Positions 6,781 through 15,692 of a DNA stretch of 52,705 nucleotides are shown piece after piece. Within the stretch, counting starts at the first letter, position 1. Every line of letters begins with the position of its first letter. The notes under the pieces are model-generated. The model was given only the letters and a program-made list of their open reading frames with translations. It was not told the origin of the DNA and did not search any database. Both the position numbers and the translations under genes were made by a program. Source of the DNA: Deltaproteobacteria bacterium. Its GTDB lineage: Bacteria > Myxococcota_A > UBA9160 > UBA6930. The stretch is from NCBI GenBank assembly GCA_019312665.1, contig JAFDCZ010000010.1, forward strand, positions 1 to 52,705, read 5' to 3'.

Positions 6781-9707
6781 CAGTTTGCTTTGCCTCCCGA
6801 TGTCACGCGCTCCACGTCGACGGTTCCGCCTCGGGGCGCGTGCCCCGGTGCACCGTAGATGGCGCGGTAGTGAAGTTGCCCGTAGCCCCCCGCCAGGTGC
6901 AAGACCTTCCAGGGCGCGACGACGGGTTCCTGTTGCCCTCGGTGCCCCTTGAATTGATAGGGCTCCCAGGCGTGATAGGTGATCACCTGGCCGGGCTGCA
7001 CGATGCCGCTGAGCTTGGCGAGTGCCTCGAACGCACCGTTGTCGTTGAAGACGCGTATGCGGTCGCCGTCACGAATCTGGCGCTGGGCCGCGTCGACCTC
7101 CGAGATCCATACGGCGGGTTCGCCGCGCTGAAGCCGCAGCATGAGCGGCGAATCGCGCCAGGTGGCATGGATCGACCAACGCGTATGGCCGCCAGTCAGG
7201 CGCAGCGGATGGTCTCCTCCGGCCGGCGGAGGTTCTTTGTGGACCGGAAGCGTCTCGCCGATCTCCTCGTACCACGGGTGGTCGATCAGGAACTGCTGCC
7301 GGCCCGAGAGCGTCGGCCAGACTTCCTTGTCCTCGACGAACCTGGCGTGGGGGTAGAGCGTGCGGCCCGGCTTGTGGTCCGTGGCGACGGCGTAGAGGGG
7401 ATGGGGGGTTCCCTCGGCTTCGACGATGGGGAGCAGGCCCGTCTTCTTCGCCTCTTCGAAGCCCTTGTTCCCCGTCGACCGGGTGTTCTGGAGGATGTAG
7501 TCGAGGGCAGCCCTGGGCTTTGTCTCGTGGAACTTGCCGTTCTCCGTCCAGCGTTCGTAGATGGTTGCGAGATTCGTTTCTCCGCCAACCGAATCTTGCA
7601 CCCCACTCACGCCTCGTGCCCGGGCGCGTTCTTGGATGGTGCGGGCCAGCAGTCCGAAGATCTCCCACTCGGCCTTCGCTTCTCCCAGAGGCTCGACCGC
7701 CTTTTCGCAAATGACGAGATGGGGAAGGTAGGCCTGTGTGTATTTCAGTGAGTCCCGCTCGTAGTAGCCCGAGGCCGGCAGGATCAAGTCGGATTGCATG
7801 CCGGACGTGCTGATCTTGAAGTTCACGTCGACGATGAGGTCGAGCTTGGGCCAGAGGTGCTTTCGGGCCACCTGGGGCGAGGGCCAGCGGCGGAGCGGAT
7901 TGGGGCCCGTGAAGATGAAGACTTTCGGGTCTGTGCCCGGCGCGGGCCGGATGGGGATCCAGCCCTTTTCGATCGCCTCCTGCATGTAGGCCGAGGTCGG
8001 GCGCGGCACCGCCGGATCCTGGTACTCGGGGCGATCCCAGATCTCGGAGTATCCCGCGTGCACGTAGAGCCACGGCATGAGTGGCGTGTTCCCGCGATGT
8101 GGAACCAGCTCCTGCATCAGGTCCTCCATGTCGCGCCAGCCCATGCCGCCGGTGAGGCTGCGCCAGATCGCACGGACTTTCGTGCCAAGGGGGATGTCGC
8201 CGGCACCCCCCGAGAGCCGATCGAAGCCTTCGATGGGCCACCAGGACGCCACCCGCATGCCACCGCCGCTCCGCCCCTGGTTCCCCGTGAGCGCCATCAG
8301 CAGGATCTTGGCGCGTTGGACGAGATCGCTGTGGTAGTGCTTGCAGGCTCCCCAGGAGGAGAAGATCATCGCGCTACCGGCTGCGGCCAGCTGGCGGGCG
8401 ATCTTCTCGATGGCTTTCGCGCCTACGCCCGTGACGGCGGAAACCTGCTCCGGTCGGTAGTTCGCGTCCAGGTGTTCGCGCAGGCGTTCGAGGAGTGGCC
8501 GGACCTGCACGGTGAGGCCGTCTGCCAGCCGAACCTCGTGTCGCCCCGCCAGGGCCGGTCGAAGCTCGCCTAACGCAAGGGAGCCACCGCGGGTCCCCCG
8601 GCAGCCAGGAACCCTCGCGAGAGCTTCCGTGGTCTCGTCCCAGAAATACAGCCGCTCGTCGTTTCCTCCTTTTCGAAGATCGGATTCACGCAGGTAGCGG
8701 CCCGTATCTTCGCGGACCAGGATCGGGAGGTCCGTCTGCTCGCGCACGTAGGCCTCGTCGTGGAGCTGCTCGGAGAGGATCACCTGGGCCATTCCGAGGG
8801 CCAGCGCGGCGTCGGTTCCGACCCGGGGGTTCAGCCACGTGTCGGCGTGTACGGCGCTGGCGTTGTAGTCCGGAGCGATCACGACCAACTGGGCGCCCCG
8901 GTAGCGCGCTTCGTGCATGAAGTGCACTTCGGGAATCCGTGTATACGCTGGGTTTCCCGCCCAGACGACGATGAAGTCGGACTTGAACCAGTCGTCCGAA
9001 GTCCCCTCTACGTTGTACATGCCCCACGTCTGAACGGCCCCGTAAGGCATGTCGCCCACACCGGCCCACGAGTCCAGCGAAGTGGACATGAGAAGACCGA
9101 AGAGACGCATCTCGGCGGCGGTATCGGGGCCGAAATCGATGTTCGTGGTGCCGTGGTCGTAGACGACGGTACCGGTTCCGCCCTTCACCGAGGCATCGAT
9201 GATGTTGTCGGCGATCTCCGTCAGTGCCGCTGTCCAGGAGACCCGCTTCCAACGGCCGGATCCACGCTCGCCGACCCGACGCAGGGGGTGCAGGACGCGT
9301 GATGCCTCGTACATCAGGTGCGTGTAGCTCGCGCCTTTCTGGCATCCACGCGGGTTGAAATCCGGTACGCCTTCTTCCACCGGGGGATAGATGGCGTTCT
9401 GCTCCTCGCGCCAGGCCAGACCATCCTTGACGAAGACATTCCACGAGCAGGTCGAGATGCAGTTGGCGCGCGCATGGGAGCTATGGACGACCCGGTCCCA
9501 TTGCCATCGCTCTCGCCACAGGTCGCCCATGCCGCCGTAGGTCGCCTGCGCGGTTTTCGTCGGTGTCGCACCAACCGCCGCGGCGGTTCCGGTCCGCGCG
9601 AGAAGCGGCTCGAGGAGCGAGATCCCCAACGTCAGGCTCGCGGCTCCCCCCGCGCTTCCCACCAGGAAGCGGCGCCGCGAAAGGGAGGTGGTCTCGAGCT
9701 GGCTCAT
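6780..9707 (-). CDS. alpha3b: type II DMSO-reductase-family molybdenum catalytic subunit, Tat-exported
   Basis: 975 residues from ATG 9707. The open reading frame continues upstream because alpha3a is frameshifted into it, but the real start is set by the ATGA overlap with the alpha3a stop and by the Tat motif LSRRRFLVGSAGG immediately after. FS0 ligands: His78, Cys83, Cys87, Cys122. Asp219 (VGDMPYG) is the Mo-ligand candidate. The C-terminal bis-MGD domain has GGHTRWSIHATWRD and YHAWEPYQF. Length matches ethylbenzene or dimethylsulfide dehydrogenase alphas. It is the last alpha before the chaperone in the operon mobB-gamma-beta-alpha3a-alpha3b-chaperone and is intact, so it is the most likely partner of beta1 and gamma. 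Substrate unknown. Confidence 0.92.
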   Translation of the reverse strand: MSQLETTSLSRRRFLVGSAGGAASLTLGISLLEPLLARTGTAAAVGATPTKTAQATYGGMGDLWRERWQWDRVVHSSHARANCISTCSWNVFVKDGLAWREEQNAIYPPVEEGVPDFNPRGCQKGASYTHLMYEASRVLHPLRRVGERGSGRWKRVSWTAALTEIADNIIDASVKGGTGTVVYDHGTTNIDFGPDTAAEMRLFGLLMSTSLDSWAGVGDMPYGAVQTWGMYNVEGTSDDWFKSDFIVVWAGNPAYTRIPEVHFMHEARYRGAQLVVIAPDYNASAVHADTWLNPRVGTDAALALGMAQVILSEQLHDEAYVREQTDLPILVREDTGRYLRESDLRKGGNDERLYFWDETTEALARVPGCRGTRGGSLALGELRPALAGRHEVRLADGLTVQVRPLLERLREHLDANYRPEQVSAVTGVGAKAIEKIARQLAAAGSAMIFSSWGACKHYHSDLVQRAKILLMALTGNQGRSGGGMRVASWWPIEGFDRLSGGAGDIPLGTKVRAIWRSLTGGMGWRDMEDLMQELVPHRGNTPLMPWLYVHAGYSEIWDRPEYQDPAVPRPTSAYMQEAIEKGWIPIRPAPGTDPKVFIFTGPNPLRRWPSPQVARKHLWPKLDLIVDVNFKISTSGMQSDLILPASGYYERDSLKYTQAYLPHLVICEKAVEPLGEAKAEWEIFGLLARTIQERARARGVSGVQDSVGGETNLATIYERWTENGKFHETKPRAALDYILQNTRSTGNKGFEEAKKTGLLPIVEAEGTPHPLYAVATDHKPGRTLYPHARFVEDKEVWPTLSGRQQFLIDHPWYEEIGETLPVHKEPPPAGGDHPLRLTGGHTRWSIHATWRDSPLMLRLQRGEPAVWISEVDAAQRQIRDGDRIRVFNDNGAFEALAKLSGIVQPGQVITYHAWEPYQFKGHRGQQEPVVAPWKVLHLAGGYGQLHYRAIYGAPGHAPRGGTVDVERVTSGGKAN

Positions 9708-12512
9708 ATGGCCTCCGCCTCCACCCGCGTATCCCGATCGGTGTGGCTCGGTTGCAGGCAGATCGACATGGGACGCAGGTGGAACTGGCCGCCAGCGAGT
9801 TCGACCGGGTTGAGCGGGGAGGGGATCAGGTTCTGGAAGCCCTTCTGACCCGCGAACTGGAAGTTCTCCCAGGCGTGGTAGAGGATGAGCTGCCCCTGGC
9901 GCACGCCGGGAGCAACTTTCACCATGATCTCGAAGGCATCCAGGTCGTTGAAGACGCGTACTCTGCCACCATCGGTGACGCCACGCATTCGGGCATCGGG
10001 GACGCTCATCCACATGACGGGCTCTCCCCGCTGTTGCTGCAGCATGAGCTTGTCGTCGCGCCAGGCTGAATGGATGCTCCAGCGCGTATGTCCACCGGTC
10101 AGCTGGAGGGGGAATTGGCCTCCGACGCTGGGTGATTCCTTGTGCGTGGGAAGCGTCTCTCCCATCTCCAGGTAGAGCTCCTGATCCAGGTAGAACTGGA
10201 TCCGCCGCGAGAGGGTGGGGTAGGGCTTCTTGTCGAAGACGTGGTCCGTGAAGGGCGTGATCGTATCGTCCGGCTTGATCGTGGTTGCAGTCCCGATCGA
10301 CGCAATACTCGTTCCGAGGCCCGTGAATCGCGCCCAACCGCGTTTCTTGAGTTCGTCCCACTCGACGCCTTCGAGGTTGCTCGCTTTCTCCACCAACACG
10401 GCGGCCACCTTCTCGTCGTCGGTCGGTCCGTACTCCCCGTCGGAGGAGAATTGCTTGTAGAGCGGCGGCCCGCGAGTCCACGGCCTTGGCGAGCCGCGCC
10501 ATGATCTCCCAATCGGATTTGGCCTCGGCGAAGGAGACCGCCTTCTCTCCGGCGTGGATGAAGGGCATGAGCGGCGTGACCCACTTGTGCTCGGCTCGCT
10601 CGTACCAGGCCGCCGCGGGGAGCACGAAGTCGGACTGGAGCGCGGTCGAGGTCATGCGCCAGTCGATGGTCACGATGGTGCGGAGCTTTGGCCAAAGGTT
10701 CTTCAACAGCAGCGGGTAGCAGCGGATGCGTCGCAGTGGGTTGCTGACGAGGCTGAACATCACGCGCGGGTCGTTCCCCGGCTTCGGCCAGACGTGCTGC
10801 CATCCCTTTTCGAGGGATTCTTCCAGCACCTCTCGTACGGGACGCTTCAGGTAGGGGTCCCATTCCTCGAGCGCTTCGCTGGCCTCCAACAAGCCACCGT
10901 GCACGTACCAGAACAAGGCTCCGGATACTTCCTGGCCTGTCTCGAATCCTTTTCGGCTCTGCTCGTGGATGATCATCTCGTCGGTGAGGCCAGCGAGTTT
11001 CAGCCGGGTCTCGTCGATGAGATTGCTCGCACCGATCAACATACGCAGTGGCAAGTCGAACATGGACATCACGAAATCGTCGAGGCCGTCGTGCATCAGG
11101 AAGGGGAAGCCGACGAAGCCGCTTCCCTTCTTTCCGAAGTTTCCCGTCAGGGCGAAGACGAGGGCCTGGGTCCGCTCGATGAGATTGCCGTGGTAGAGCT
11201 TGCTGAAGTTGCTCGTCGTGACCATCGACGCGGACTTGGCGCGCCCGAGCCGACGGGCCAGGTCGCGGATCATGGCGACGGGCGTGCCGGAGAGTTCGGC
11301 CGCCTGTTCCGGGGAATAGGCTTTCAGTTGCTCGCGGAGCAGGGAGAACACCGGCTGGACGGTCACCTGGGTACCGTCATGCAGGGTCGCCTGGAATTGA
11401 CCTTCGAGGCTCGGCTCCAGGCTCTCCAGGGCGAGGCTGCGTCTGGGAGCGGCGACGATTCCCTGCTCCGGGTCATGCAGGTAGAGCTCATCCTCGTCGC
11501 CCCCCACATCGAGATCGGAACCGCGCAGGAAACGCTTCGTATCGTCCCGCACGAGCAACGGGAGGTCGGTCTGCTCCTTCACGAAGGCGCGGTCTACGAG
11601 GTCTTCCTCGATGAGCACGTGGGCCATGCCGAGCCCGAGTGCAGCGTCTCCGCCGGGTTTCACTGGGATCCACTGGTCCGCATGCACGGCGGACGCGCTG
11701 TAGTCCGGTGCGATGCAGATGAACTCCGCGCCGTTGTAGCGCGCCTCGGTCAGGAAGTGGGCATTCGGAATCTGGGTGTAGGAGGGGTTGGCTCCCCAGC
11801 AAAGGATCAGATCCGAGAAGAAGTAGTCGTCGGCCGAGCGTTCGAAGACGATCTTGCCGAAGGTCTCGGCGGCACCGCGGTGCCCGTCTCCGATCTCGGT
11901 GTTCATGTCCAGGTTCGTGGAATCGAGCAGGACCCTGAGGCGCGCCTGCCCGGCGGTCTGGGGGCCTAACGAGATGCCAGGGCCGAGATCCCAGATGACA
12001 CGGTCCGAGCCTTCTTCGACGATCGTGTCGATCATCGAGTCGGCGATCTCGTCGAGGGCCTCTTCCCAGGAAACGCGCTGCCACTTCCCGGAACCGCGCG
12101 GGCCGACGCGCTTGAGCGGATGCCGCACGCGTGCCGGGTCGTACATGCGCTCGCTGAAGCAGGCCCCCTTCTGGCATCCGCGGGGATTGAAATCCGGCAC
12201 ATCGGGGCGGATCTGGGGGTAGTCGGCGGCCTGCTCCTCGCGCCATACCATCCCGTCCTTCACGTAGACGTCCCAGGCACAATGGGCCTGGTACCAGCAG
12301 TTCACCCAATGGCTCGAACGGACGACCTTGTCCCAGGTCCAGCGGGTCCGGTAGATGTCTCGCCAATCGCCGAAGATCGGGGGTGCGACGGCCGCGATTT
12401 CCGTCGCGGCCGTCGCCGGGCGCAAGCGCCACAGGCCTAGGCTCAGGCTTGCGACGCCCAACGCGGAGCTTTGCAGGAAGGCACGGCGGCCGAGCCCCTG
12501 CACGGGACTCAT
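9704..12512 (-). CDS. alpha3a: type II DMSO-reductase-family catalytic subunit, Tat-exported, with one-base frameshift near 10470
   Basis: Start ATG 12512 overlaps the beta1 stop (ATGA) and is followed by a Tat motif (LGRRAFLQSS). FS0 ligands are His68, Cys72, Cys78 and Cys113, with an unusual Cys-x5-Cys spacing; Asp209 (IGDGHRG) is the Mo-ligand candidate. The family alignment is good to about 10475, where the frame changes at a CCC run (10469-10471; GGG in the coding strand). One base is extra or two are missing. The family sequence resumes in another frame, through GGHTRWSIHSAWRD and YHAWENFQF to the stop at 9704. Repaired, the product has about 935 residues. Unrepaired, translation reads about 260 meaningless residues and continues straight into alpha3b, giving an open frame from 12524 to 6780 (1914 codons). 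A sequencing error in a short homopolymer and a real inactivating mutation are both possible. Confidence 0.85.
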
Positions 12513-13537
12513 GCCTTCTTCCATTCGATCGTGGCCGGGTCGCGGTCGAAGCCGCCGAACATGTCCTTCCAGCGGTAGGCGATCAGGAGGTCCAGCAGTT
12601 CCGATTTCCCGCCGGCCCGGGTCTTGGCCATCTCCCCCTTCAAGATCTCGAGGGATTCGAGCACCTTGGGTCCGAAGAGAGAGACCAGGTACTCGTTTGG
12701 AATCCGCGGATTCGATTCGTCGATCTCGCCGTTCTCATCGAAACGCGGTGGGGCGAGCGGTGGCACGTAGAAGACATTCGCGTCGGTTCCGTATTCCGGG
12801 TGCAGCGGGATCGCGACCTTCCACTTGTCCACCAGCTTCCAGATCGGCGCGTTCTTATCGTCCCGATAGCCGAGGAACCTCACACGCCCCGGACATTGCC
12901 GCGCACACGCATTGGCCACGCCTTGCTCTACGCGCGGAAAACAGAAGATGCACTTCTGGGAGACCTTCTCTACGTGATTGAAGTAGATCTTCTTGTAGGG
13001 GCAGGCCTCCATGCAGAAGCGGTAGCCACGGCAGCGGTCCTCATCGATCAGGACGATGCCGTCCTCTTCCCGTTTCACGATGGCCTTGCGCGGGCAGGCC
13101 TCCAAGCATGCCGGGTGCGTGCAGTGGTTGCAGATGCGGGGCAGGTAGAAGTAGTAGGCGTTCGGGTACTCGCCGGCGCCCTGGTCCTCGTCCCAGTTCG
13201 GGCCCCATTCCGGCTCCTCGCCTTTCACCTTGAGGTGGACCTTGTCCCCCTTGCCCCCGAAGAACACCTCCTCGTGGTTGAACTCCCAGGCGTCGCCGAA
13301 ATCTTTTCGCGTGGGCAGCTTGCCCGGCACGGCGTTTCCTTCGCGGAAGCCACCCCCCATGTCTTCCCAGTCACGGGGCGTACCGCGGCCGGGCTGGGTG
13401 TTGACCGAGTTCCACCACATGTACTCCATGCCTTCGTCGCGGGTCCAGAGCCGCTTGCAGGCGATCGTGCAGGTCTGGCAGCCGATGCATTTGTTCAGGT
13501 CCATCACCATGGCGAGCTGTCGTTTGGATTCGGTCAT
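12509..13537 (-). CDS. beta1: four-cluster Fe-S subunit of type II DMSO-reductase-family enzyme
   Basis: 342 residues. Start ATG 13537 is preceded by GGAGGT at a 4-base spacing; an upstream ATG at 13585 would overlap gamma. Four cysteine groups are seen: KCIGCQTCTIAC, CNHCTHPACLEAC, CRGYRFCMEAC and KCIFC with a distal CARQC. In the third group a Tyr replaces one Cys (CxxYxxC), as Trp does in NarH, so that centre should be [3Fe-4S] and the other three [4Fe-4S]. It relays electrons between the alpha FS0 cluster and the gamma heme. No signal peptide is present; in this family the beta is co-exported with the Tat-bearing alpha. Its stop overlaps the alpha3a start. Confidence 0.93.
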   Translation of the reverse strand: MTESKRQLAMVMDLNKCIGCQTCTIACKRLWTRDEGMEYMWWNSVNTQPGRGTPRDWEDMGGGFREGNAVPGKLPTRKDFGDAWEFNHEEVFFGGKGDKVHLKVKGEEPEWGPNWDEDQGAGEYPNAYYFYLPRICNHCTHPACLEACPRKAIVKREEDGIVLIDEDRCRGYRFCMEACPYKKIYFNHVEKVSQKCIFCFPRVEQGVANACARQCPGRVRFLGYRDDKNAPIWKLVDKWKVAIPLHPEYGTDANVFYVPPLAPPRFDENGEIDESNPRIPNEYLVSLFGPKVLESLEILKGEMAKTRAGGKSELLDLLIAYRWKDMFGGFDRDPATIEWKKA

Positions 13538-13539
13538 GG

Positions 13540-14214
13540 CTACCTCCGCGCCGTCGGCAGGGCGTCGAGACTGAGTTTCCGCCACTGCAAGCCCGAGATG
13601 GACTTGATGCCCGCTCGCTCTCCGCTTCCGCCGTCCCAGATGGCCACGCCGATGCCGGTCGTCTCACCGGCCTGCAGCTGGGCCACCGGATCCACGGTTT
13701 CGACCCGCAAGGCCCGGGCGATGACGACCTGCCAGCGGCCCTCCTTCCACGCGCCACGAGCGAGGCCTGCCTCGACGCTCACGGTGCGCGAGGTGCCGAT
13801 CCCTTCCGCCACCACGTGTCGGACGTTGGTGTCATCGTCGGCTCGCCAGTACCAGGCGTTCACGGCATTCCCCGGCGCGCCCATCGTGACGATGGGTGCG
13901 CCCTGCACCGCCGGAAGCAACACGGCGACGCCGTCGGGAAAGTCCACGTTGTCCGCGTTTCCCCGATTCTCGGTTGGGTCGCTCCACTCGAGCCGAAACG
14001 CCAGACGCTCCCCGTCGTGGAGCGCGGCAATCTGAACCCGATCGATCGCACCGATCTTCCGGTCTTGCCAGGCAGCCCGGATCAGGGCCGTCGGCTGCAT
14101 CCCCAACGGCGAGCCCTCGAGCTTCACGCGCTCCGCGCCCGCTTGCTTCCAGGTCGCGGCGCTGGGATCCATGAGCCGATCGAATTCGGTGGAGGAGATG
14201 GTGCGAGCTCGCAT
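13540..14214 (-). CDS. gamma: heme-b-binding subunit (EbdC/DdhC/SerC/ClrC type)
   Basis: 224 residues. Beta-rich sequence with the ethylbenzene-dehydrogenase-type heme domain: LAFRLEWSD, then DFPDGVAVLLP, Met111 in VTMGAPGNAVNAWYWRA, and a C-terminal AIWDGGSGERAGIKS motif. By analogy with EbdC, whose heme b is held by a Met and a Lys, Met111 and Lys204 are the candidate axial ligands. It would pass electrons between beta1 and periplasmic carriers such as cytochrome c. No leader peptide is seen, so export with the alpha-beta dimer is inferred. It sits directly upstream of beta1 and 39 bp downstream of mobB. It is the only gamma in the window. Confidence 0.88.
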   Translation of the reverse strand: MRARTISSTEFDRLMDPSAATWKQAGAERVKLEGSPLGMQPTALIRAAWQDRKIGAIDRVQIAALHDGERLAFRLEWSDPTENRGNADNVDFPDGVAVLLPAVQGAPIVTMGAPGNAVNAWYWRADDDTNVRHVVAEGIGTSRTVSVEAGLARGAWKEGRWQVVIARALRVETVDPVAQLQAGETTGIGVAIWDGGSGERAGIKSISGLQWRKLSLDALPTARR

Positions 14215-14253
14215 ATCGCGGCCTCCTTATGAGGAATCGGCGTTGTCGAAGGC

Positions 14254-14853
14254 TCAGCCGTGCTCTCGGAGTGTTTGCACGGATGGCCAGGTGGCGGACG
14301 GGTCGGCCTCCACAGGGCGGGAGGCATCCGAGAGGTCGGAGAGGGAGTCGGCGATGGAGGTGATCAGCGACTGAGGGAATCTGGGCTTCCGACCCTCTCG
14401 GATGGGGGGAGCGTGGACGATCAACAGAACCTCCCCGCCCGCCAGGTGTTCACGTTTGGGCTGCTCGGAGACGGGCACGATCACGAACCGCGGGATCGGC
14501 TCCCAGGAGAAACCCTCGACGAGTACGAGGTCGAGGTCGGCCGGAAGCGATTGGAGCGCCGCTGCCAGCGGTACGTCGACACCGGGGCCCGGGGCCTGAC
14601 GTGTGAAGGTCGCGAGCTGTCCGGCGGAGGCGAGGGCCACCGATTCCGCACCGGCTTCGTAGAGGCGGTAGGAATCCTTGCCCGGTCGGTCGGCGAGGAA
14701 GCCGTGGGATGCGTGCTTGACCACCCCGACACGCAGGCCCCGCGCCCCGAGCGTCGCGACGAGGCTCTCGAGCAGGGTCGTCTTGCCGCTGCCCGAGCGG
14801 CCAACGACACCGACGACCGGGGTCTCGCCGCACGCGTTTGCTCCGCTGCCCAC
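14254..14853 (-). CDS. mobB: MobB-type GTP-binding protein, molybdopterin guanine dinucleotide biosynthesis
   Basis: 199 residues. P-loop GRSGSGKTT at 18-26, then KHASHGF and DSYRLYEAGAES, the typical MobB order, and a later LVEGFSWEP segment. MobB assists MobA in attaching GMP to molybdopterin, making the bis-MGD cofactor needed by every alpha subunit here. It is the first gene of the minus-strand operon that continues with gamma, beta1, alpha3a, alpha3b and the chaperone, and is preceded by an FNR-type operator. MobA is not in the window. Confidence 0.92.
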   Translation of the reverse strand: MGSGANACGETPVVGVVGRSGSGKTTLLESLVATLGARGLRVGVVKHASHGFLADRPGKDSYRLYEAGAESVALASAGQLATFTRQAPGPGVDVPLAAALQSLPADLDLVLVEGFSWEPIPRFVIVPVSEQPKREHLAGGEVLLIVHAPPIREGRKPRFPQSLITSIADSLSDLSDASRPVEADPSATWPSVQTLREHG

Positions 14854-14931
14854 CTCTTCGGCCTCCGCTCCCCGCGCCAGCAGCGATCCCCGCGAATGCG
14901 AGACCCGACTGTGGAAGCGGGGTGTGAGTCC

Positions 14932-14973
14932 AACCTACGAGAGATCCGTCCCGGCGTGCATGACGCTCGTCAT
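14932..14973 (-). promoter_or_regulatory. FNR-type operator and -10 element in the divergent region mobB / cytochrome b
   Basis: Inverted repeat ATGAC-GCTC-GTCAT at 14960-14973. Toward mobB, hexamer TAGGTT (14937-14932) starts exactly 29.5 bp from the dyad centre, the same distance as at the alpha2 promoter, giving class II geometry and a start near 14925. Toward the cytochrome b gene no -10 match is seen at that distance, but the site lies about 80 bp upstream of that gene and could act on both. Confidence 0.7.
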
Positions 14974-15047
14974 ATCCCCGGGGTGGAAAACTCTGCTCCC
15001 CTTGCTTGGGAAACCGGACTGCTCTGCCGGTAGGCTCGGAGGCCGTC

Positions 15048-15590
15048 ATGTCCGACCCAGGAATCGTCAGGCGCTGGCTGCACCACGTTCAGGCGGTCGC
15101 TGTGATCCTCCTGCTCGCCAGCGGCTGGATGATCGGAGACCCGGACCTTCGCGGTCGCTTCATCGGCGGCTACGGCCGGGAGATCCTGCAGGCCCACCTC
15201 TGGGTGGGATGGCTGTTGCTCGCGGCCCCCGTACTCGCGCTCAGCCTGGCGGCTCGGCCTCTCCTGGGCGACGCAGCGCGTCGCCTCGGGCCGCCGGATC
15301 CCATCTGGACGTGGCGCAAAGTCCACCTTGCAACGGTCATTGCTCTCTCCGTTGCCCTGTCCGCAAGCGGCGTGTTGCTATGGGCCGACTTCGAGCTGCC
15401 TCGTGGTTGGCTCGACGCGGCCCTCGCGACGCATCTGTTCGCGACCTGGGTCCTTGCGGCTTCGATCCCGGTGCACCTCTTCAAGGCGCGAGGCAAGATC
15501 GCGGCACGAACTGGCGAGCTGCTTGGCCGCACCCCGCCGCCCCTCCACACGGATCACGAGGGGAACGCCGTGGACCTCGACATCGAGTGA
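15048..15590 (+). CDS. Membrane cytochrome b (hydrogenase/formate dehydrogenase gamma type)
   Basis: 180 residues from ATG 15048; the ATG at 15006 is a longer alternative. Four hydrophobic helices are visible (about residues 11-30, 45-68, 88-110 and 122-145), followed by a polar tail. Histidines at helix ends (RWLHHVQA, QAHLWVG, RKVHLAT, ATHLFATW, IPVHLF) provide ligands for two b hemes, as in the cytochrome b subunits of NiFe hydrogenase and formate dehydrogenase N. Family role: exchange of electrons between an Fe-S subunit and the quinone pool. It precedes alpha4-beta2-alpha5 by about 100 bp, on the same strand, and probably anchors or services that leaderless enzyme. An operator between it and alpha4 suggests a second promoter there. 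Confidence 0.85.
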   Translation: MSDPGIVRRWLHHVQAVAVILLLASGWMIGDPDLRGRFIGGYGREILQAHLWVGWLLLAAPVLALSLAARPLLGDAARRLGPPDPIWTWRKVHLATVIALSVALSASGVLLWADFELPRGWLDAALATHLFATWVLAASIPVHLFKARGKIAARTGELLGRTPPPLHTDHEGNAVDLDIE

Positions 15591-15603
15591 AACCATGCTG
15601 GCG

Positions 15604-15647
15604 TATGACTCCGGTCATAACACTCCGACGAGACATCAGGTTATTCG
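15604..15647 (+). promoter_or_regulatory. FNR-type operator upstream of alpha4-beta2-alpha5
   Basis: Perfect inverted repeat TATGAC-TCCG-GTCATA at 15604-15619, identical in both half-sites to the one at 4850-4865. At class II distance lies TTATTC (15641-15646) or, one base on, TATTCG; the -10 match is weaker than at the other two sites. The alpha4 start codon follows at 15693 behind a purine-rich GGGGG ribosome site. Confidence 0.68.
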
Positions 15648-15692
15648 TCGTGCAACGTCCACCCGGTTTCATCTTCGCAAGGGGGAATTCTC

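Noticed and set aside
6780..12524. A single 1914-residue double molybdoenzyme
   Set aside because: The central 260 residues do not match the family, while the missing family sequence is found in another frame (9704-10408), and alpha3b has its own ATGA-coupled start with a Tat leader. Two genes with one frameshift explain it better.
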